A program made the position numbers and the translations under genes. 64,000 nt of DNA from DATFVB01 sp963714035 (GTDB taxonomy: Bacteria; Acidobacteriota; Thermoanaerobaculia; UBA5066; DATFVB01): assembly GCA_963714035.1 (NCBI GenBank), contig OY970224.1, positions 1,736,001-1,800,000 of the forward strand, read 5' to 3'. The notes under the pieces were generated by a model. The model searched no databases. It was not told where the DNA came from and saw nothing but the letters and a program-made list of their open reading frames with translations. Each line of letters starts with the position of its first letter. The first letter of the stretch is position 1. Positions 23,711-32,779 of this stretch are shown in pieces.

Positions 23711-25083
23711 CGCGTCTCCTTCAGGAACTCTTCGCCCAACCGGTACACGTCCCCTGCCCCCATCGTCACGAGAAGGTCCCCAGGCTCCAGCAACTCATTG
23801 AGAACAGGGACGATATCGTCGCGTCGCGGAAGAAATCGGACGTCGCGATGGCCGAAGGAGACGGCGGCTTCGACGACCGAGGCGCCGCTGACTCCCGGAA
23901 TCGGCGCCTCGCGCGAAGGATAGATCTCGGTGACGAGCGCGACGTCGGCGCCCGTGAGCGCGCGGCCGAACTGCCGCGCGAAATCGCGCGTGCGCGAGTA
24001 GAGGTGCGGCTGGAAGAGCGCGACGATCCGGCTCTTCGGATGGACCTGGCGCGCCGCCGCGAGCGTCGCCGAAATTTCCGTCGGGTGATGCGCATAGTCG
24101 TCGACGACGCGCACCCCCCTCTTCTCCCCTTTCGTTTCGAACCGGCGCGCGACGCCGTCGAACCGCGCGAGCGCCCTCGCGGCCACGGCGAACGGGATCG
24201 AGAGCTCGCGCGCGACCGCCAGCGCCGCGAGCGCGTTCTTCACGTTGTGCCGGCCGGGGAGCGGAAGAAACGCCTCGCCGGCGAACTCCGGCTCCTCGCC
24301 GGCCACGATGAAACGGGCCCCCGCCGCGTCGAGCGCGACTTCGCGCGCGCGGAGCGAGGCCTGGGGTGATTCCCCGTACGTCACGGCTCGGCGGGAAAGG
24401 CGCGGAAGGAGCTCGCTCGCGTTCGCGTCGTCGAGGCAGACGAAGACCGCCCCGTAGAAGGGAACGCGGTTGGCGAACGCGGTGAACGCCGTCATGATCT
24501 CCGCGAGATCGCGGTAGCAGTCGAGATGGTCCTCCTCGACGTTCGTGACGACCGCGAGCACCGGCGTCAGCTCCAGGAACGACCGGTCGTACTCGTCCGC
24601 CTCCGCGACGAGCCATTCCCCCTTGCCCAGGCGCGCGTTCGTCCCGAGATAGTGCGCGCGGCCGCCGACGAGAATCGTCGGGTCGAGCCCCGCCTCGGTC
24701 AGGATCGCGCCGATCATCGACGTCGTCGTCGTCTTTCCGTGCGTCCCGGCGACCGCGATCCCCTGCTTCAGCCGCATGATCTCGGCCAGCATCTCGGCGC
24801 GGCGGATGACCGGGATCCCCCGCTGGCGCGCGCGATGGACCTCCTCGTTGCCCTCCGCGATCGCCGACGTGATCACGAGGAGATCGGCCCGATCGAGATG
24901 GGCGGGATCGTGGCCGACCTCGACCGCGATTCCGAGCGAGGCGAGCCGCCGCGTCGTCTCGCTCTCCGCCGCGTCGCATCCGGAGATCGCGAGCGGGTAC
25001 GAGAGGAGAAGCTCCGCGAGGCCGGACATTCCGACGCCGCCGATCCCGACGAAATGGATGCGGGAGAGCTTCAGGAATCTCAT
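23707..25083 (-). CDS. murC: UDP-N-acetylmuramate--L-alanine ligase MurC
   Basis: MurC adds the first amino acid to UDP-MurNAc. The start MRFLKLSRIHFVGIGGVGMSG fits the family; a longer open frame upstream runs through a repeat element and is rejected. GTHGKTTTTSMI is the ATP loop, followed by EADEYDRSFL, NVEEDHLDCY, LPLPGRHNVKNALAAL and DDYAHHPTEI, all typical. 458 residues. A GGAG ribosome site lies 7 bp before the ATG. Unlike the other genes of the cluster, it is separated from its upstream neighbour murG by 262 bp that contain a dispersed repeat. Confidence 0.97.
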   Translation of the reverse strand: MRFLKLSRIHFVGIGGVGMSGLAELLLSYPLAISGCDAAESETTRRLASLGIAVEVGHDPAHLDRADLLVITSAIAEGNEEVHRARQRGIPVIRRAEMLAEIMRLKQGIAVAGTHGKTTTTSMIGAILTEAGLDPTILVGGRAHYLGTNARLGKGEWLVAEADEYDRSFLELTPVLAVVTNVEEDHLDCYRDLAEIMTAFTAFANRVPFYGAVFVCLDDANASELLPRLSRRAVTYGESPQASLRAREVALDAAGARFIVAGEEPEFAGEAFLPLPGRHNVKNALAALAVARELSIPFAVAARALARFDGVARRFETKGEKRGVRVVDDYAHHPTEISATLAAARQVHPKSRIVALFQPHLYSRTRDFARQFGRALTGADVALVTEIYPSREAPIPGVSGASVVEAAVSFGHRDVRFLPRRDDIVPVLNELLEPGDLLVTMGAGDVYRLGEEFLKETR

Positions 25084-25107
25084 GCGCCGACTCCGTCGGC
25101 CGCATGA

Positions 25108-25341
25108 GAAAATTCGAAGCACGAATTTCGAAATCCGAAACAAGCACGAAATTCCAAATCCGAATTCTCCAAACCGGCCCCGTTTCGAATTTCGGTCATT
25201 CGCGATTCGAATTTGTTTCGAGTTTGCTCGCGCACTGGCGTACGCGGCGAACGCCGCGCTCGACGCTTCGCGCCGGCCGCTTCGCGGCTGCGCCTCCGGC
25301 ACGCGCTCGTTTCGGATTTCGTGCTTCGAATTTCAGACGAC
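25108..25341. repeat. A+T-rich dispersed repeat, copy A (between murG and murC)
   Basis: The gap between murG and murC is filled by an element that is much richer in A+T at its ends than the genes. Its left end (ATTCGAAGCACGAATTTCG, then AAATCCGAAAC) is an imperfect inverted copy of its right end (GTTTCGGATTTCGTGC, then TTCGAAT). The middle is GC-rich (GCGCACTGGCGTACGCGGCG). A second copy in the same orientation lies at about 60597-60820. Shared blocks include TCGAAATCCGAAACAAGC and GCTTCGCGCCGG. It does not encode a protein and has the look of a small non-autonomous element. Confidence 0.7.
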
Positions 25342-25345
25342 ATGC

Positions 25346-26413
25346 TCATCGCGCCATCTCGAACAGCAGGTCCACGATCCGGGCCGCCGCATCCGGTTTC
25401 GCGAGCTTCCGCGCGGCATCTCCCATCCTCCGGAGACGACCGGCATCGGCGAGCAGCTCCGTGATCGTCCGCGCGAGCGCCGCTCCATCCAGATCGACTT
25501 CCCGGATCACGACGGCGGCGCCGGCCGCTTCGTACACCCGGGCGTTCTCGTCCTGGTGCGCGTGGGTCGCCGCGGCGAACGGGACGAGGATCGCGGGGCG
25601 GCCGGCGGCGGCGATTTCCGCGAGGGTGAGCGCTCCGGCGCGCGCGACGACGAGATCGGCGCGCGCGAACGCGTCGGCCATCCCTTCGACGAACGCGACC
25701 GGGGCGATGCCCGGCCAGGGCGCGAGCCCGGCTCGGACCGACTCGAGCTCCCGCTCCCCCGTCTGCGCCGTGACCTCGACACCCGCCGCGGCGAGCGCCG
25801 GCGCGGCTTCGACGATCGCGCGGTTGAGCACCCGCGCTCCCTGGCTCCCGCCGAAGAGGAGCACGCGCCGGCCGCCCGTTCCGGCGGAGACGCGGAAGAA
25901 TTCCTCCCGGACGGGATTTCCGGTCCAGACGCAGCGGCCCGGGAAGCGCCCGCACGCCGCTTCGAATCCGGCCGCGACGACCTTCGCCGCGCGCGCGCCG
26001 AGACGATTCGCGATCCCCGGCACGGAGTTCTGCTCCTGGATCATCGCGGGAATCCCGGCGAGCCGGGCGGCGACGAGAACGGGGAGCGAGGCGTAGCCGC
26101 CGACGCCGAGGACCGCCCCGGGGCGCTCCCGCGAGAGGATCCGCCTCGACGCCGCCACACCCCGGACGAGATCCGCCAGCGCCCGCGCCTTCGCGCCCGC
26201 GCGCCGGCCCACGAACCCGGATGCCGGGACGAACTCGATCGGGAAACCCTCCCGCGGCGCGATCACGGCCTCGAGCCCCTTCCGGGTGCCGATGAAAACG
26301 ACCCGCGCCGAAGGGCGCCGCCGTCGGATCTCGCGCGCGACCGCGATCGCGGGAAAGACGTGGCCGCCCGTCCCTCCGCCCGCCAGCACGATTGTTCCGC
26401 TTTCATCCGGCAT
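25346..26413 (-). CDS. murG: UDP-N-acetylglucosamine--MurNAc-pentapeptide-PP-undecaprenol transferase MurG
   Basis: MurG makes lipid II from lipid I at the inner face of the membrane. The 355-residue protein starts MPDESGTIVLAGGGTGGHVFP and shows GVGGYASLPVLVAARL, QEQNSVPGIANRL, GGSQGARVLN and ARAGALTLAEIAAAGRPAILVP followed by HQDENA, the standard MurG set. Its start is one base from the ftsW stop. Compare the divergent paralogue at 11425-12510, which lacks the QEQN motif (HEAN instead). Confidence 0.97.
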   Translation of the reverse strand: MPDESGTIVLAGGGTGGHVFPAIAVAREIRRRRPSARVVFIGTRKGLEAVIAPREGFPIEFVPASGFVGRRAGAKARALADLVRGVAASRRILSRERPGAVLGVGGYASLPVLVAARLAGIPAMIQEQNSVPGIANRLGARAAKVVAAGFEAACGRFPGRCVWTGNPVREEFFRVSAGTGGRRVLLFGGSQGARVLNRAIVEAAPALAAAGVEVTAQTGERELESVRAGLAPWPGIAPVAFVEGMADAFARADLVVARAGALTLAEIAAAGRPAILVPFAAATHAHQDENARVYEAAGAAVVIREVDLDGAALARTITELLADAGRLRRMGDAARKLAKPDAAARIVDLLFEMAR

Positions 26414-26414
26414 C

Positions 26415-27506
26415 TCACGCGACGTGCTGCGAAACGTTGAGCAGGATCCCCGCGGCGAGGCAGTCCGCCACGAGGGACGATCCGCCGTACGAGAGGAACG
26501 GAAGCGGGATTCCCTTCGTGGGGAGGAGCGTGAGCACCACACCGAGATTCATGGCGGCCTGGAGCACGATCATCGCGGTGGCTCCGGCGGCGAGGTAAGC
26601 GAGATGCGGCTCCGGGGCCCTCCGCGCCGCGCGCAGGCCGCGCCAGGCGACGATGCCGAAAAGCCCGATCACGGCGATCGCGCCGAGGAAGCCGAGCTCC
26701 TCTCCGACGATCGCGAAGATGAAGTCCGTGTGGGGATAAGGAAGGAAGAAGAGCTTCTGCCGCGACTGGCCGAGACCGTTGCCCGCGATCCCGCCCGTTC
26801 CGACGGCGATCAGCGACTGGGCGGCCTGGAAGCCGCGACCGAGCGGATCCGCCTCGGGATGGAGGAACGCGAGGAGCCGCTGCCGGCGGTATCCCGCCGA
26901 GAGGACGAGGAGCGCGAGGACCGGAATGCACCCCGCGGCGCCGATCGCGAACCAGCGCAGCGGCGCTCCGGCGAGATAGAACAGCGCGGCCGCGACGAGG
27001 AGGTAGGAGGTCGCCGTCCCGAAATCGGGTTCGGCGAGCACGATCGCGGCGGCCAGCCCGAGAAAGCTCGCCGCCGGGAGAACGCCGTGGACGAAGTCGT
27101 CGAGGCGCTCGCGCTTCCGGTCGATCTGGTACGCCAGGAAGAGAACCAGGGCGACCTTCAGGAACTCGGCCGGCTGAAGCGTCAGAGGGCCGAACACGAG
27201 CCACCGCCGCGCGGCGTTGATCGGAGGGCGGAAAAGGACCACGACGCAGAGGAAGAGGCAGACCCCCAGCCCGCCGTAGACGATCGCCGGGTTGCGGAAA
27301 TGCCGGTGGTCGACGCGCGACACGACGAAGGCGAGCGTGAGCCCGACGATGAGCGCGGCGAGCTGCTTGGCGAGATACCGGTAGGGGTTTCCGAAGATCC
27401 GGGCGGCCTCCGGCGCCGACGCGCTGTAGATCATCACGCACCCGAGCAGCGCGAGCGCGAGGAACGCCGTGAAGAGAACCTTGTCGGAAGCGAGCTTACG
27501 CGCCAT
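26415..27506 (-). CDS. ftsW: Septal peptidoglycan polymerase FtsW
   Basis: A 363-residue SEDS protein with ten hydrophobic helices. Typical blocks are LTLQPAEFLKVALVLFLA, EPDFGTATSYLL, the long loop GYRRQRLLAFLHPEADPLGRG with QAAQSLIAVGTGGIAG, HTDFIFAIVGEELGFLG and GIPLPFLSYGGSSL. FtsW polymerises glycan strands from lipid II during division, with its partner FtsI encoded in the same cluster. The start overlaps the end of murD by 11 bp. Confidence 0.96.
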   Translation of the reverse strand: MARKLASDKVLFTAFLALALLGCVMIYSASAPEAARIFGNPYRYLAKQLAALIVGLTLAFVVSRVDHRHFRNPAIVYGGLGVCLFLCVVVLFRPPINAARRWLVFGPLTLQPAEFLKVALVLFLAYQIDRKRERLDDFVHGVLPAASFLGLAAAIVLAEPDFGTATSYLLVAAALFYLAGAPLRWFAIGAAGCIPVLALLVLSAGYRRQRLLAFLHPEADPLGRGFQAAQSLIAVGTGGIAGNGLGQSRQKLFFLPYPHTDFIFAIVGEELGFLGAIAVIGLFGIVAWRGLRAARRAPEPHLAYLAAGATAMIVLQAAMNLGVVLTLLPTKGIPLPFLSYGGSSLVADCLAAGILLNVSQHVA

Positions 27507-28857
27507 GGGTGACTCTGGTCAGGACGAGGCCGCGGAAATGATCCCCGCGCTCCTCGTAGTTGCGGTACTGGTCGAACGAGGCGCAGGCCGGCGAAAGCAG
27601 AACCGTGTCCCCCGGACGGGCGGCCGACGCCGCGAGATCGACGGCGCGTTCCATGTCGCCGGCCCTCCTGGTCTCCACGCCGGCGAGCGACTGCTCGATC
27701 TTCTCCGAGGACTGGCCGATCGTCAGCACGAGCCGCGCCTTGCGCGCGACCGGAGCCGCGAGGATCGAGAAGTCGCTTCCCTTCTCCGACCCGCCGAGGA
27801 TCAGGACCACCCGCCCGTCCGGATACCCGGCGAGGGACTTGACCACGGCGTCGGGATTCGTCCCCTTCGAGTCGTCGACCCACGCGACCCCGTCGGCGAC
27901 CGTGACGAGCTCGGAGCGATGCGGCAGTCCCGCGAAACGCGTCAGCCCCGAACGGACCGACTCGGCCGACGCGCCGGCGAGCTCCGCCGCCGCCGCGGAC
28001 GCGAGCGCGTTCTCGAGGTTGTGGAGCCCCGGAAGCGCCACCTCCGGAACCGCACAGATCCGCCGCCGATCTCCCCCGATCGCGGACCAGAGCGACCCGT
28101 TTTCCGCCCAGACACCCCCCTCGACCGCATGGAGCGTCGAGAAATCCGCGCGGCGGGCGAGAGGATGGAAGACCGCCGATCCCCGGTCGTCTTCGTTGAC
28201 GACGGCGGCGTCGCCCTTCTCCTGATTCTCGAAGACGCGCGCCTTGGCGGCCGCGTAGGCGGCGAGGCTCCCGTGGCGGTCGAGGTGATCGGGCGTCACG
28301 TTCGTGACGACCGCGACGTCGGCCCGGAAGCGGTCGATCGCCTCGAGCTGGAAGCTCGACGTCTCGACGACGAAGTCGCGCGGACGGCGCGACGAGCAGA
28401 AGGTCGAGAGCGCGGTCCCGATGTTCCCCGCCAGCGCGACGTCCCGGCCGTCCCGGCGGAGGATCTCGGCGATCCAGCTCGAGACCGTCGACTTGCCGTT
28501 CGTGCCGGTGACCGCGATCCAGCGGTTCTTTCCGTCGGCTTCCTCCTCCAGCAGGCGCCAGGCGACCTCGAGCTCCGAGACGACCGGAATTCCGCGGCGC
28601 CTCGCTTCCGCGGCGACCGGGTGCGAGAGGGGCACTCCGGGCGAGATCGCGAGGAGGTCCGCGCCGTCGAGGATCGGAAGATCGGGACCGTCGGGAAAGA
28701 GCGCGACGCCGGCCGTCTGCAGCGCTCCGGTGGGGTCGATCTCGCGGCGCGATCTCCGGTCGCCGCCGGCGACGGCGATCCCGCGCGCCGCGAGCGCGGC
28801 CGCGAGGGCCGTTCCGCTCCGCGCGAGCCCGAGGATCGCCACGCGCTTCTCCCTCAT
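27496..28857 (-). CDS. murD: UDP-N-acetylmuramoyl-L-alanine--D-glutamate ligase MurD
   Basis: MurD adds D-glutamate to UDP-MurNAc-L-Ala. The start MREKRVAILGLARSGTALA overlaps the mraY stop as ATGA. Visible are VTGTNGKSTVSSWI (ATP loop), ETSSFQLEAI, NVTPDHLDRHGS, LPGLHNLENALAS, HRSELV, VDDSKGTNPDAV and LSPACASFDQYRNYEERGD. The length of 453 residues is normal. The open frame continues far upstream but only as a shadow of mraY. Confidence 0.97.
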   Translation of the reverse strand: MREKRVAILGLARSGTALAAALAARGIAVAGGDRRSRREIDPTGALQTAGVALFPDGPDLPILDGADLLAISPGVPLSHPVAAEARRRGIPVVSELEVAWRLLEEEADGKNRWIAVTGTNGKSTVSSWIAEILRRDGRDVALAGNIGTALSTFCSSRRPRDFVVETSSFQLEAIDRFRADVAVVTNVTPDHLDRHGSLAAYAAAKARVFENQEKGDAAVVNEDDRGSAVFHPLARRADFSTLHAVEGGVWAENGSLWSAIGGDRRRICAVPEVALPGLHNLENALASAAAAELAGASAESVRSGLTRFAGLPHRSELVTVADGVAWVDDSKGTNPDAVVKSLAGYPDGRVVLILGGSEKGSDFSILAAPVARKARLVLTIGQSSEKIEQSLAGVETRRAGDMERAVDLAASAARPGDTVLLSPACASFDQYRNYEERGDHFRGLVLTRVTHGA

Positions 28858-29936
28858 CTCAGTTTCAGCGTGGAAAGCGCGAGCATCGCGAAGAGCAGCG
28901 CGAGGATCCAGAAACGAATGATGACCCGCGGCTCCGCCCAGCCGGCGAGCTCGAAGTGGTGATGGATGGGGGCCATCCGGAAGATCCGCTTTCCGGTGAA
29001 CTGGAAAGAGGCGACCTGGAGGATGACGGATCCCGCCTCCATGACGAAGAGCCCCCCGACGATCGCGAGGAGGACTTCCTGCTTCGCCATCACGGCGACG
29101 ATTCCGATCGCGCCGCCGAGCGGGAGCGATCCCACGTCGCCCATGAAGACGTCGGCGGGGTGGCAGTTGAACCAGAGGAAGCCGAGCGCCGCTCCGACGA
29201 TCGAGCCGCAGAACACGGCGAGCTCGCCCGCCTCCGAGACGAACGGCACGCGAAGGTAATGCGCCACGATCGAGTTCCCCGCGATGTAGGTGAGGATCGC
29301 GTAGGTTCCCGCGGCGATTCCCGCGGCGCCGATCGCGAGGCCGTCGAGGCCGTCGGTCAGGTTCACCGCATTGGACGAGCCCACCACGACGAGCGACACG
29401 AACGGGACGTAGAGCGCGCCGAGATCGACCCACTTCTTGACGAAGGGAAAGGTCAGCACCGTGGAGAGGCGCGGCGCCTGCGGCCAGTGCTGGATCACGA
29501 AGGCCGCGGCGAGCGCGAACGCGAACTGCAGCACGAGCTTGCGCTTCCCGGTCAGGCCGCGGCTGTTCTTGCGCCGCACCTTCGTCCAGTCGTCGAGGAA
29601 GCCGACTCCCCCGAGCGCGGCCGTCGTGCCGAGCGCGATCCACGTGTCGCGGTTGCCGAGGTCCATCCAGAGGAGCGTCGCCGCGAAGATCGCGCCGAGG
29701 ATCAGGAGCCCGCCCATCGTCGGCGTGCCCGCTTTCTTGTAATGGGACTCCGGGCCTTCCTTGCGGATGAACTGCTTCAGCTGCCACGATTTCAGCGTCC
29801 GGATCGCCCACGGCCCGAGCCACAGCGACAGGACGAGCGCGGTCACGGCCGCCATCGCCGTCCGGAACGTGATGTAGCGGAAGACGTTCAGCGCCGGGAA
29901 CGCGGAGCGGAGCGGATAGAGGAGCGCGTAGAGCAT
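28854..29936 (-). CDS. mraY: Phospho-N-acetylmuramoyl-pentapeptide-transferase MraY
   Basis: MraY makes lipid I at the inner membrane. The 360-residue, ten-helix protein has KKAGTPTMGGLLI, GFLDDWTKVRRKNSRGLTGK (catalytic DD), SSNAVNLTDGLDGLAIG, FMGDVGSLPLGGAIG and the C-terminal MAPIHHHFEL, the family histidine motif. Its start is directly next to the murF stop. It is a distant relative of the WecA-type domain at 7923-10325. Confidence 0.98.
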   Translation of the reverse strand: MLYALLYPLRSAFPALNVFRYITFRTAMAAVTALVLSLWLGPWAIRTLKSWQLKQFIRKEGPESHYKKAGTPTMGGLLILGAIFAATLLWMDLGNRDTWIALGTTAALGGVGFLDDWTKVRRKNSRGLTGKRKLVLQFAFALAAAFVIQHWPQAPRLSTVLTFPFVKKWVDLGALYVPFVSLVVVGSSNAVNLTDGLDGLAIGAAGIAAGTYAILTYIAGNSIVAHYLRVPFVSEAGELAVFCGSIVGAALGFLWFNCHPADVFMGDVGSLPLGGAIGIVAVMAKQEVLLAIVGGLFVMEAGSVILQVASFQFTGKRIFRMAPIHHHFELAGWAEPRVIIRFWILALLFAMLALSTLKLR

Positions 29937-31307
29937 TCAGCGTCCCGCGCTCCGCAGGGCGTCGGCGGCGACGTCGAGGCGCACGCCGCGCGAGCCCTTG
30001 ATCCAGACGACGTCGCCGGGCGAGAGCTCGGAGCCGAGCGCCGGCGCGACGTCCTCCGCGCGATCGAGCCAGGTCACTTTTTCGGCGGCGAGGCCGCCTT
30101 CGCGCGCGCCTCGCGCGATCTCGGCCGCGAGCGGGCCGACGCAGAAGAGGCGGTCGACCCGGGTCGCGGCGAACTCTCCGAGCTCGCGATGCCAGCGAGG
30201 GCCCTCGCCGCCGAGCTCCCGCATCTCGCCGAGCACGGCGATCCGGCGTCCGCGCGCGGCCGACCCGGCCAGCGACTCGACGGCCGAACGCATCGCGTGG
30301 GGGCTGGCGTTGTAGGAGTCGTCCACGATCTCCGCTCCCGACGCGTGGCGGAAGATCGCGCCGCGGCGTTCCGGCGAGGAGAACCGGGCCATCGCCGCCG
30401 AAACGTCCGCCGGGCTCAGTCCCCAGACGAGCGCCATGGCCGCGGCGCAGAGACAGTTGGCGACCTGGTGGAGCCCGGGGATCGGAAGGCGCACGCGCGC
30501 CTTCTCGCCGCGCATGTCGAGCGTGAACGCGGTTCCCGAGAGGCCCTCCGCCTCGACGCCGGAAGCGGTGACGTCCGCGCCGTCCGCCCCGAACGCCGCG
30601 GACGCGCCCGTCCATCGGCCCGCGCGCGCGACGAGCCGCGGGTCCGCCGCGTTGTAGACGAGCGTTCCGCCGCGGGCAAGACCTTCCGTGATTTCCCACT
30701 TCGCGTCGGCGATCTCGTCGATGGAGGCGAAGTTCTCGGCATGAGCGGCCGAGACGTTCGTGATCGCGGCGACCTCCGGGCGAAACAGCCGCGAGAGCCT
30801 CGAGATCTCGCCCTTCGTGCTCATGCCGAACTCGCCGCAGACCGCCTCGAGGTCCTCGGGAAGCCCGAGCACGGCCATCGGAAACCCGATTCCGCTGTTC
30901 GCGTTCCCCGGCGTTCTGCCGGTCCGGAACCTCCGCGACGCGATCGCCGCGGCCATTTCCTTCGTCGTCGTCTTTCCCACGGAGCCCGTGACGGCGGCGA
31001 GCCGGAATCCCGCTTCGGCCCGCTTCTTCGCGGCGAGAGTCTGCAGCGCGGACAGAGGGTCGGGGACGAGGAAGATCGGAAAGCCCTCGGGCGCTCCGGC
31101 CGGCGCCCTCGCCACGAGCGCGGCGGCGGCGCCGCGGCGGACGGCTTCCGCCACGAAATCGTGGCCGTCGGCGCGCGCTCCCGCGAGCGCGACGAACAGG
31201 TTCCCCGGCTCGACCCGGCGGGAATCCACCGCCACGCCCGAGAACGACATTTCGGCCGGCGGAGCGATGCCCCAGGCCGCGGCCGCTTCGCGAGCGGTCA
31301 CCTTCAC
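29937..31307 (-). CDS. murF: UDP-MurNAc-tripeptide--D-Ala-D-Ala ligase MurF
   Basis: MurF completes the pentapeptide precursor. A GTG start overlapping the murE stop as GTGA is chosen (VKVTAREAAAAWGI), giving 456 residues; no ATG lies near. Motifs are VDSRRVEPGNLFVALAG, VTGSVGKTTTKEM (ATP loop), NSGIGFPMAVL, NVSAAHAENF, IPGLHQVANCLCAAA and VDDSYNASPHAM. Two Cys beside each other in the domain interface (NCLC) are not unusual. It belongs to the tightly coupled division operon. Confidence 0.96.
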   Translation of the reverse strand: MKVTAREAAAAWGIAPPAEMSFSGVAVDSRRVEPGNLFVALAGARADGHDFVAEAVRRGAAAALVARAPAGAPEGFPIFLVPDPLSALQTLAAKKRAEAGFRLAAVTGSVGKTTTKEMAAAIASRRFRTGRTPGNANSGIGFPMAVLGLPEDLEAVCGEFGMSTKGEISRLSRLFRPEVAAITNVSAAHAENFASIDEIADAKWEITEGLARGGTLVYNAADPRLVARAGRWTGASAAFGADGADVTASGVEAEGLSGTAFTLDMRGEKARVRLPIPGLHQVANCLCAAAMALVWGLSPADVSAAMARFSSPERRGAIFRHASGAEIVDDSYNASPHAMRSAVESLAGSAARGRRIAVLGEMRELGGEGPRWHRELGEFAATRVDRLFCVGPLAAEIARGAREGGLAAEKVTWLDRAEDVAPALGSELSPGDVVWIKGSRGVRLDVAADALRSAGR

Positions 31308-32779
31308 GAAAGCACCCGCCGCCCCGCGCGCACGCATTCTGCCGCGACGGCGCGATCGTCGAAGGGATACTCGCGGCCGCCGATCACCTGGGTCGTCTCG
31401 TGCCCCTTCCCGGCGATGACGACGACGGCTCGGGAGTTCGCGAGCTCGATCGCCCGCGCGATCGCCTCGCGCCGGTCGACGAGCTTCAGGTACTTCGACG
31501 CCCCGCCCGCGACGAGCCCGCGCTCGACCTCCTTCAGGATCTCGGCCGGATCCTCGCCGCGCGGATTGTCGGACGTCGCGATCGGAATGTCGGCGAGCTC
31601 CGCCGCGGCGCGGCCCATCGGCGCGCGCTTTCCCGGGTCGCGGTCCCCGCCGCAGCCGAAGACCAGGATGAGGGTGCGGTCGGTCAGCTCGCGCACGGCG
31701 GAGAGGAGCCTCCGAAGCGCGTCCTCCGTGTGGGCGTAGTCGACGAGAATCGTGTATTGTTGGCCGGCGTCGACGCGTTCCATCCGGCCCGGAGCGCCCG
31801 GGTTGACCGCGAGCTCGTCCGCGACGACGGCCGCGGGAATGTCGAGCGCGTCGGCCGCGGCCCACGCGGCCAGCAGGTTCTCGACGTGGAAACGCCCGAC
31901 CAGGGGGCTCTGGACGGGGAAGCTCTCGCCCGCGCGCACGGCGCGGAAACGCGTGCCCTCGAGCGAGACCTCGACGTCCTCGGCCCGCCAGTCGGCGGCC
32001 GGGTCCCCGGCCGGCGAGAACGTGACGACCGGAGGGGGCAGCCGCGCCGCCATCGCCCGCCCCCGTGGATCGTCGCGGTTGACGATCGCCGGAGCGCCCG
32101 CCTTCCGCAGCGCGAACAGTCCCTCCTTTGCCTCGCCGTACCGCTCCATGGTTCCGTGAAAATCGAGGTGATCGCGGGTCAGGTTCGTGAAGACCGCGGC
32201 GTCGAACCGCACGCCCGCGACGCGCTGGAGAGCGATCGCATGGGAGGAGACCTCCATCGCGCAGGCGCGGACGCCGTCGCCGACCATCTCCGCCATCATC
32301 CGCGCGAGGGCGTCCCCCTCGGGAGTCGTTCGCGGAGCGGCGAGCGTCGTGCCCCTCCACCCGTAACCGGTCGTGCCGATGAATCCGCTCTCGCCCAGGG
32401 CGCGTCGAAAGATGCCAGCGAGGAGCATCGCCGTCGTCGTCTTCCCGTTGGTTCCGGTGACGCCGGCGAGAAGCAGCTTCTTCCAGGGATCGTCCAGGGC
32501 CCGCTGGCTCCAGACCGCCGCGGCGAGACGCGGATCGGCGACCCGCACCCACGGAACCGGGAAATCCGCGGGGCGCGCCCGGTCGGAAGCCACCACCGCC
32601 GCCCCGAGACGGACCGCGTCGTCGGCGAAGTCGAGCCCGTCCGCGCGCTCTCCGGCGATCGCGACGAAGAGCGCGCCCGGCGTCACGCGGCGGGAATCGG
32701 AAACCACCGAAGAGATCTCGGGATTCGACGGGGGTTCGACGGAGAGGGCGAGCTCTTCGATGATTTCCTCGAGCTTCAT
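31304..32779 (-). CDS. murE: UDP-MurNAc-L-Ala-D-Glu--meso-diaminopimelate ligase MurE
   Basis: MurE adds the third residue of the stem peptide. The 491-residue protein shows VVSDSRRVTPGALFVAIAG, GVTGTNGKTTTAML (ATP loop), TTPEGDALARMM, MEVSSHAIALQRV, FTNLTRDHLDFHGT, VDYAHTEDALRRLL and GCGGDRDPGKRAPM. The SDNPRGEDP motif is the signature of enzymes using meso-diaminopimelate rather than lysine, which fits a Gram-negative-type wall. The start overlaps the ftsI stop as ATGA. Confidence 0.97.
   Translation of the reverse strand: MKLEEIIEELALSVEPPSNPEISSVVSDSRRVTPGALFVAIAGERADGLDFADDAVRLGAAVVASDRARPADFPVPWVRVADPRLAAAVWSQRALDDPWKKLLLAGVTGTNGKTTTAMLLAGIFRRALGESGFIGTTGYGWRGTTLAAPRTTPEGDALARMMAEMVGDGVRACAMEVSSHAIALQRVAGVRFDAAVFTNLTRDHLDFHGTMERYGEAKEGLFALRKAGAPAIVNRDDPRGRAMAARLPPPVVTFSPAGDPAADWRAEDVEVSLEGTRFRAVRAGESFPVQSPLVGRFHVENLLAAWAAADALDIPAAVVADELAVNPGAPGRMERVDAGQQYTILVDYAHTEDALRRLLSAVRELTDRTLILVFGCGGDRDPGKRAPMGRAAAELADIPIATSDNPRGEDPAEILKEVERGLVAGGASKYLKLVDRREAIARAIELANSRAVVVIAGKGHETTQVIGGREYPFDDRAVAAECVRAGRRVLS

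Noticed and set aside
25084..25302. N-terminal extension of MurC through the repeat
   Set aside because: The extension is translated repeat DNA; MurC homologues start at the MRFLKLSRIHFVGIGG segment.
28956..31739. 927-codon open frame on the plus strand opposite mraY and murF
   Set aside because: It is Arg/Glu/Asp-rich shadow sequence produced by high GC codon use; the minus strand carries clear mraY and murF motifs.
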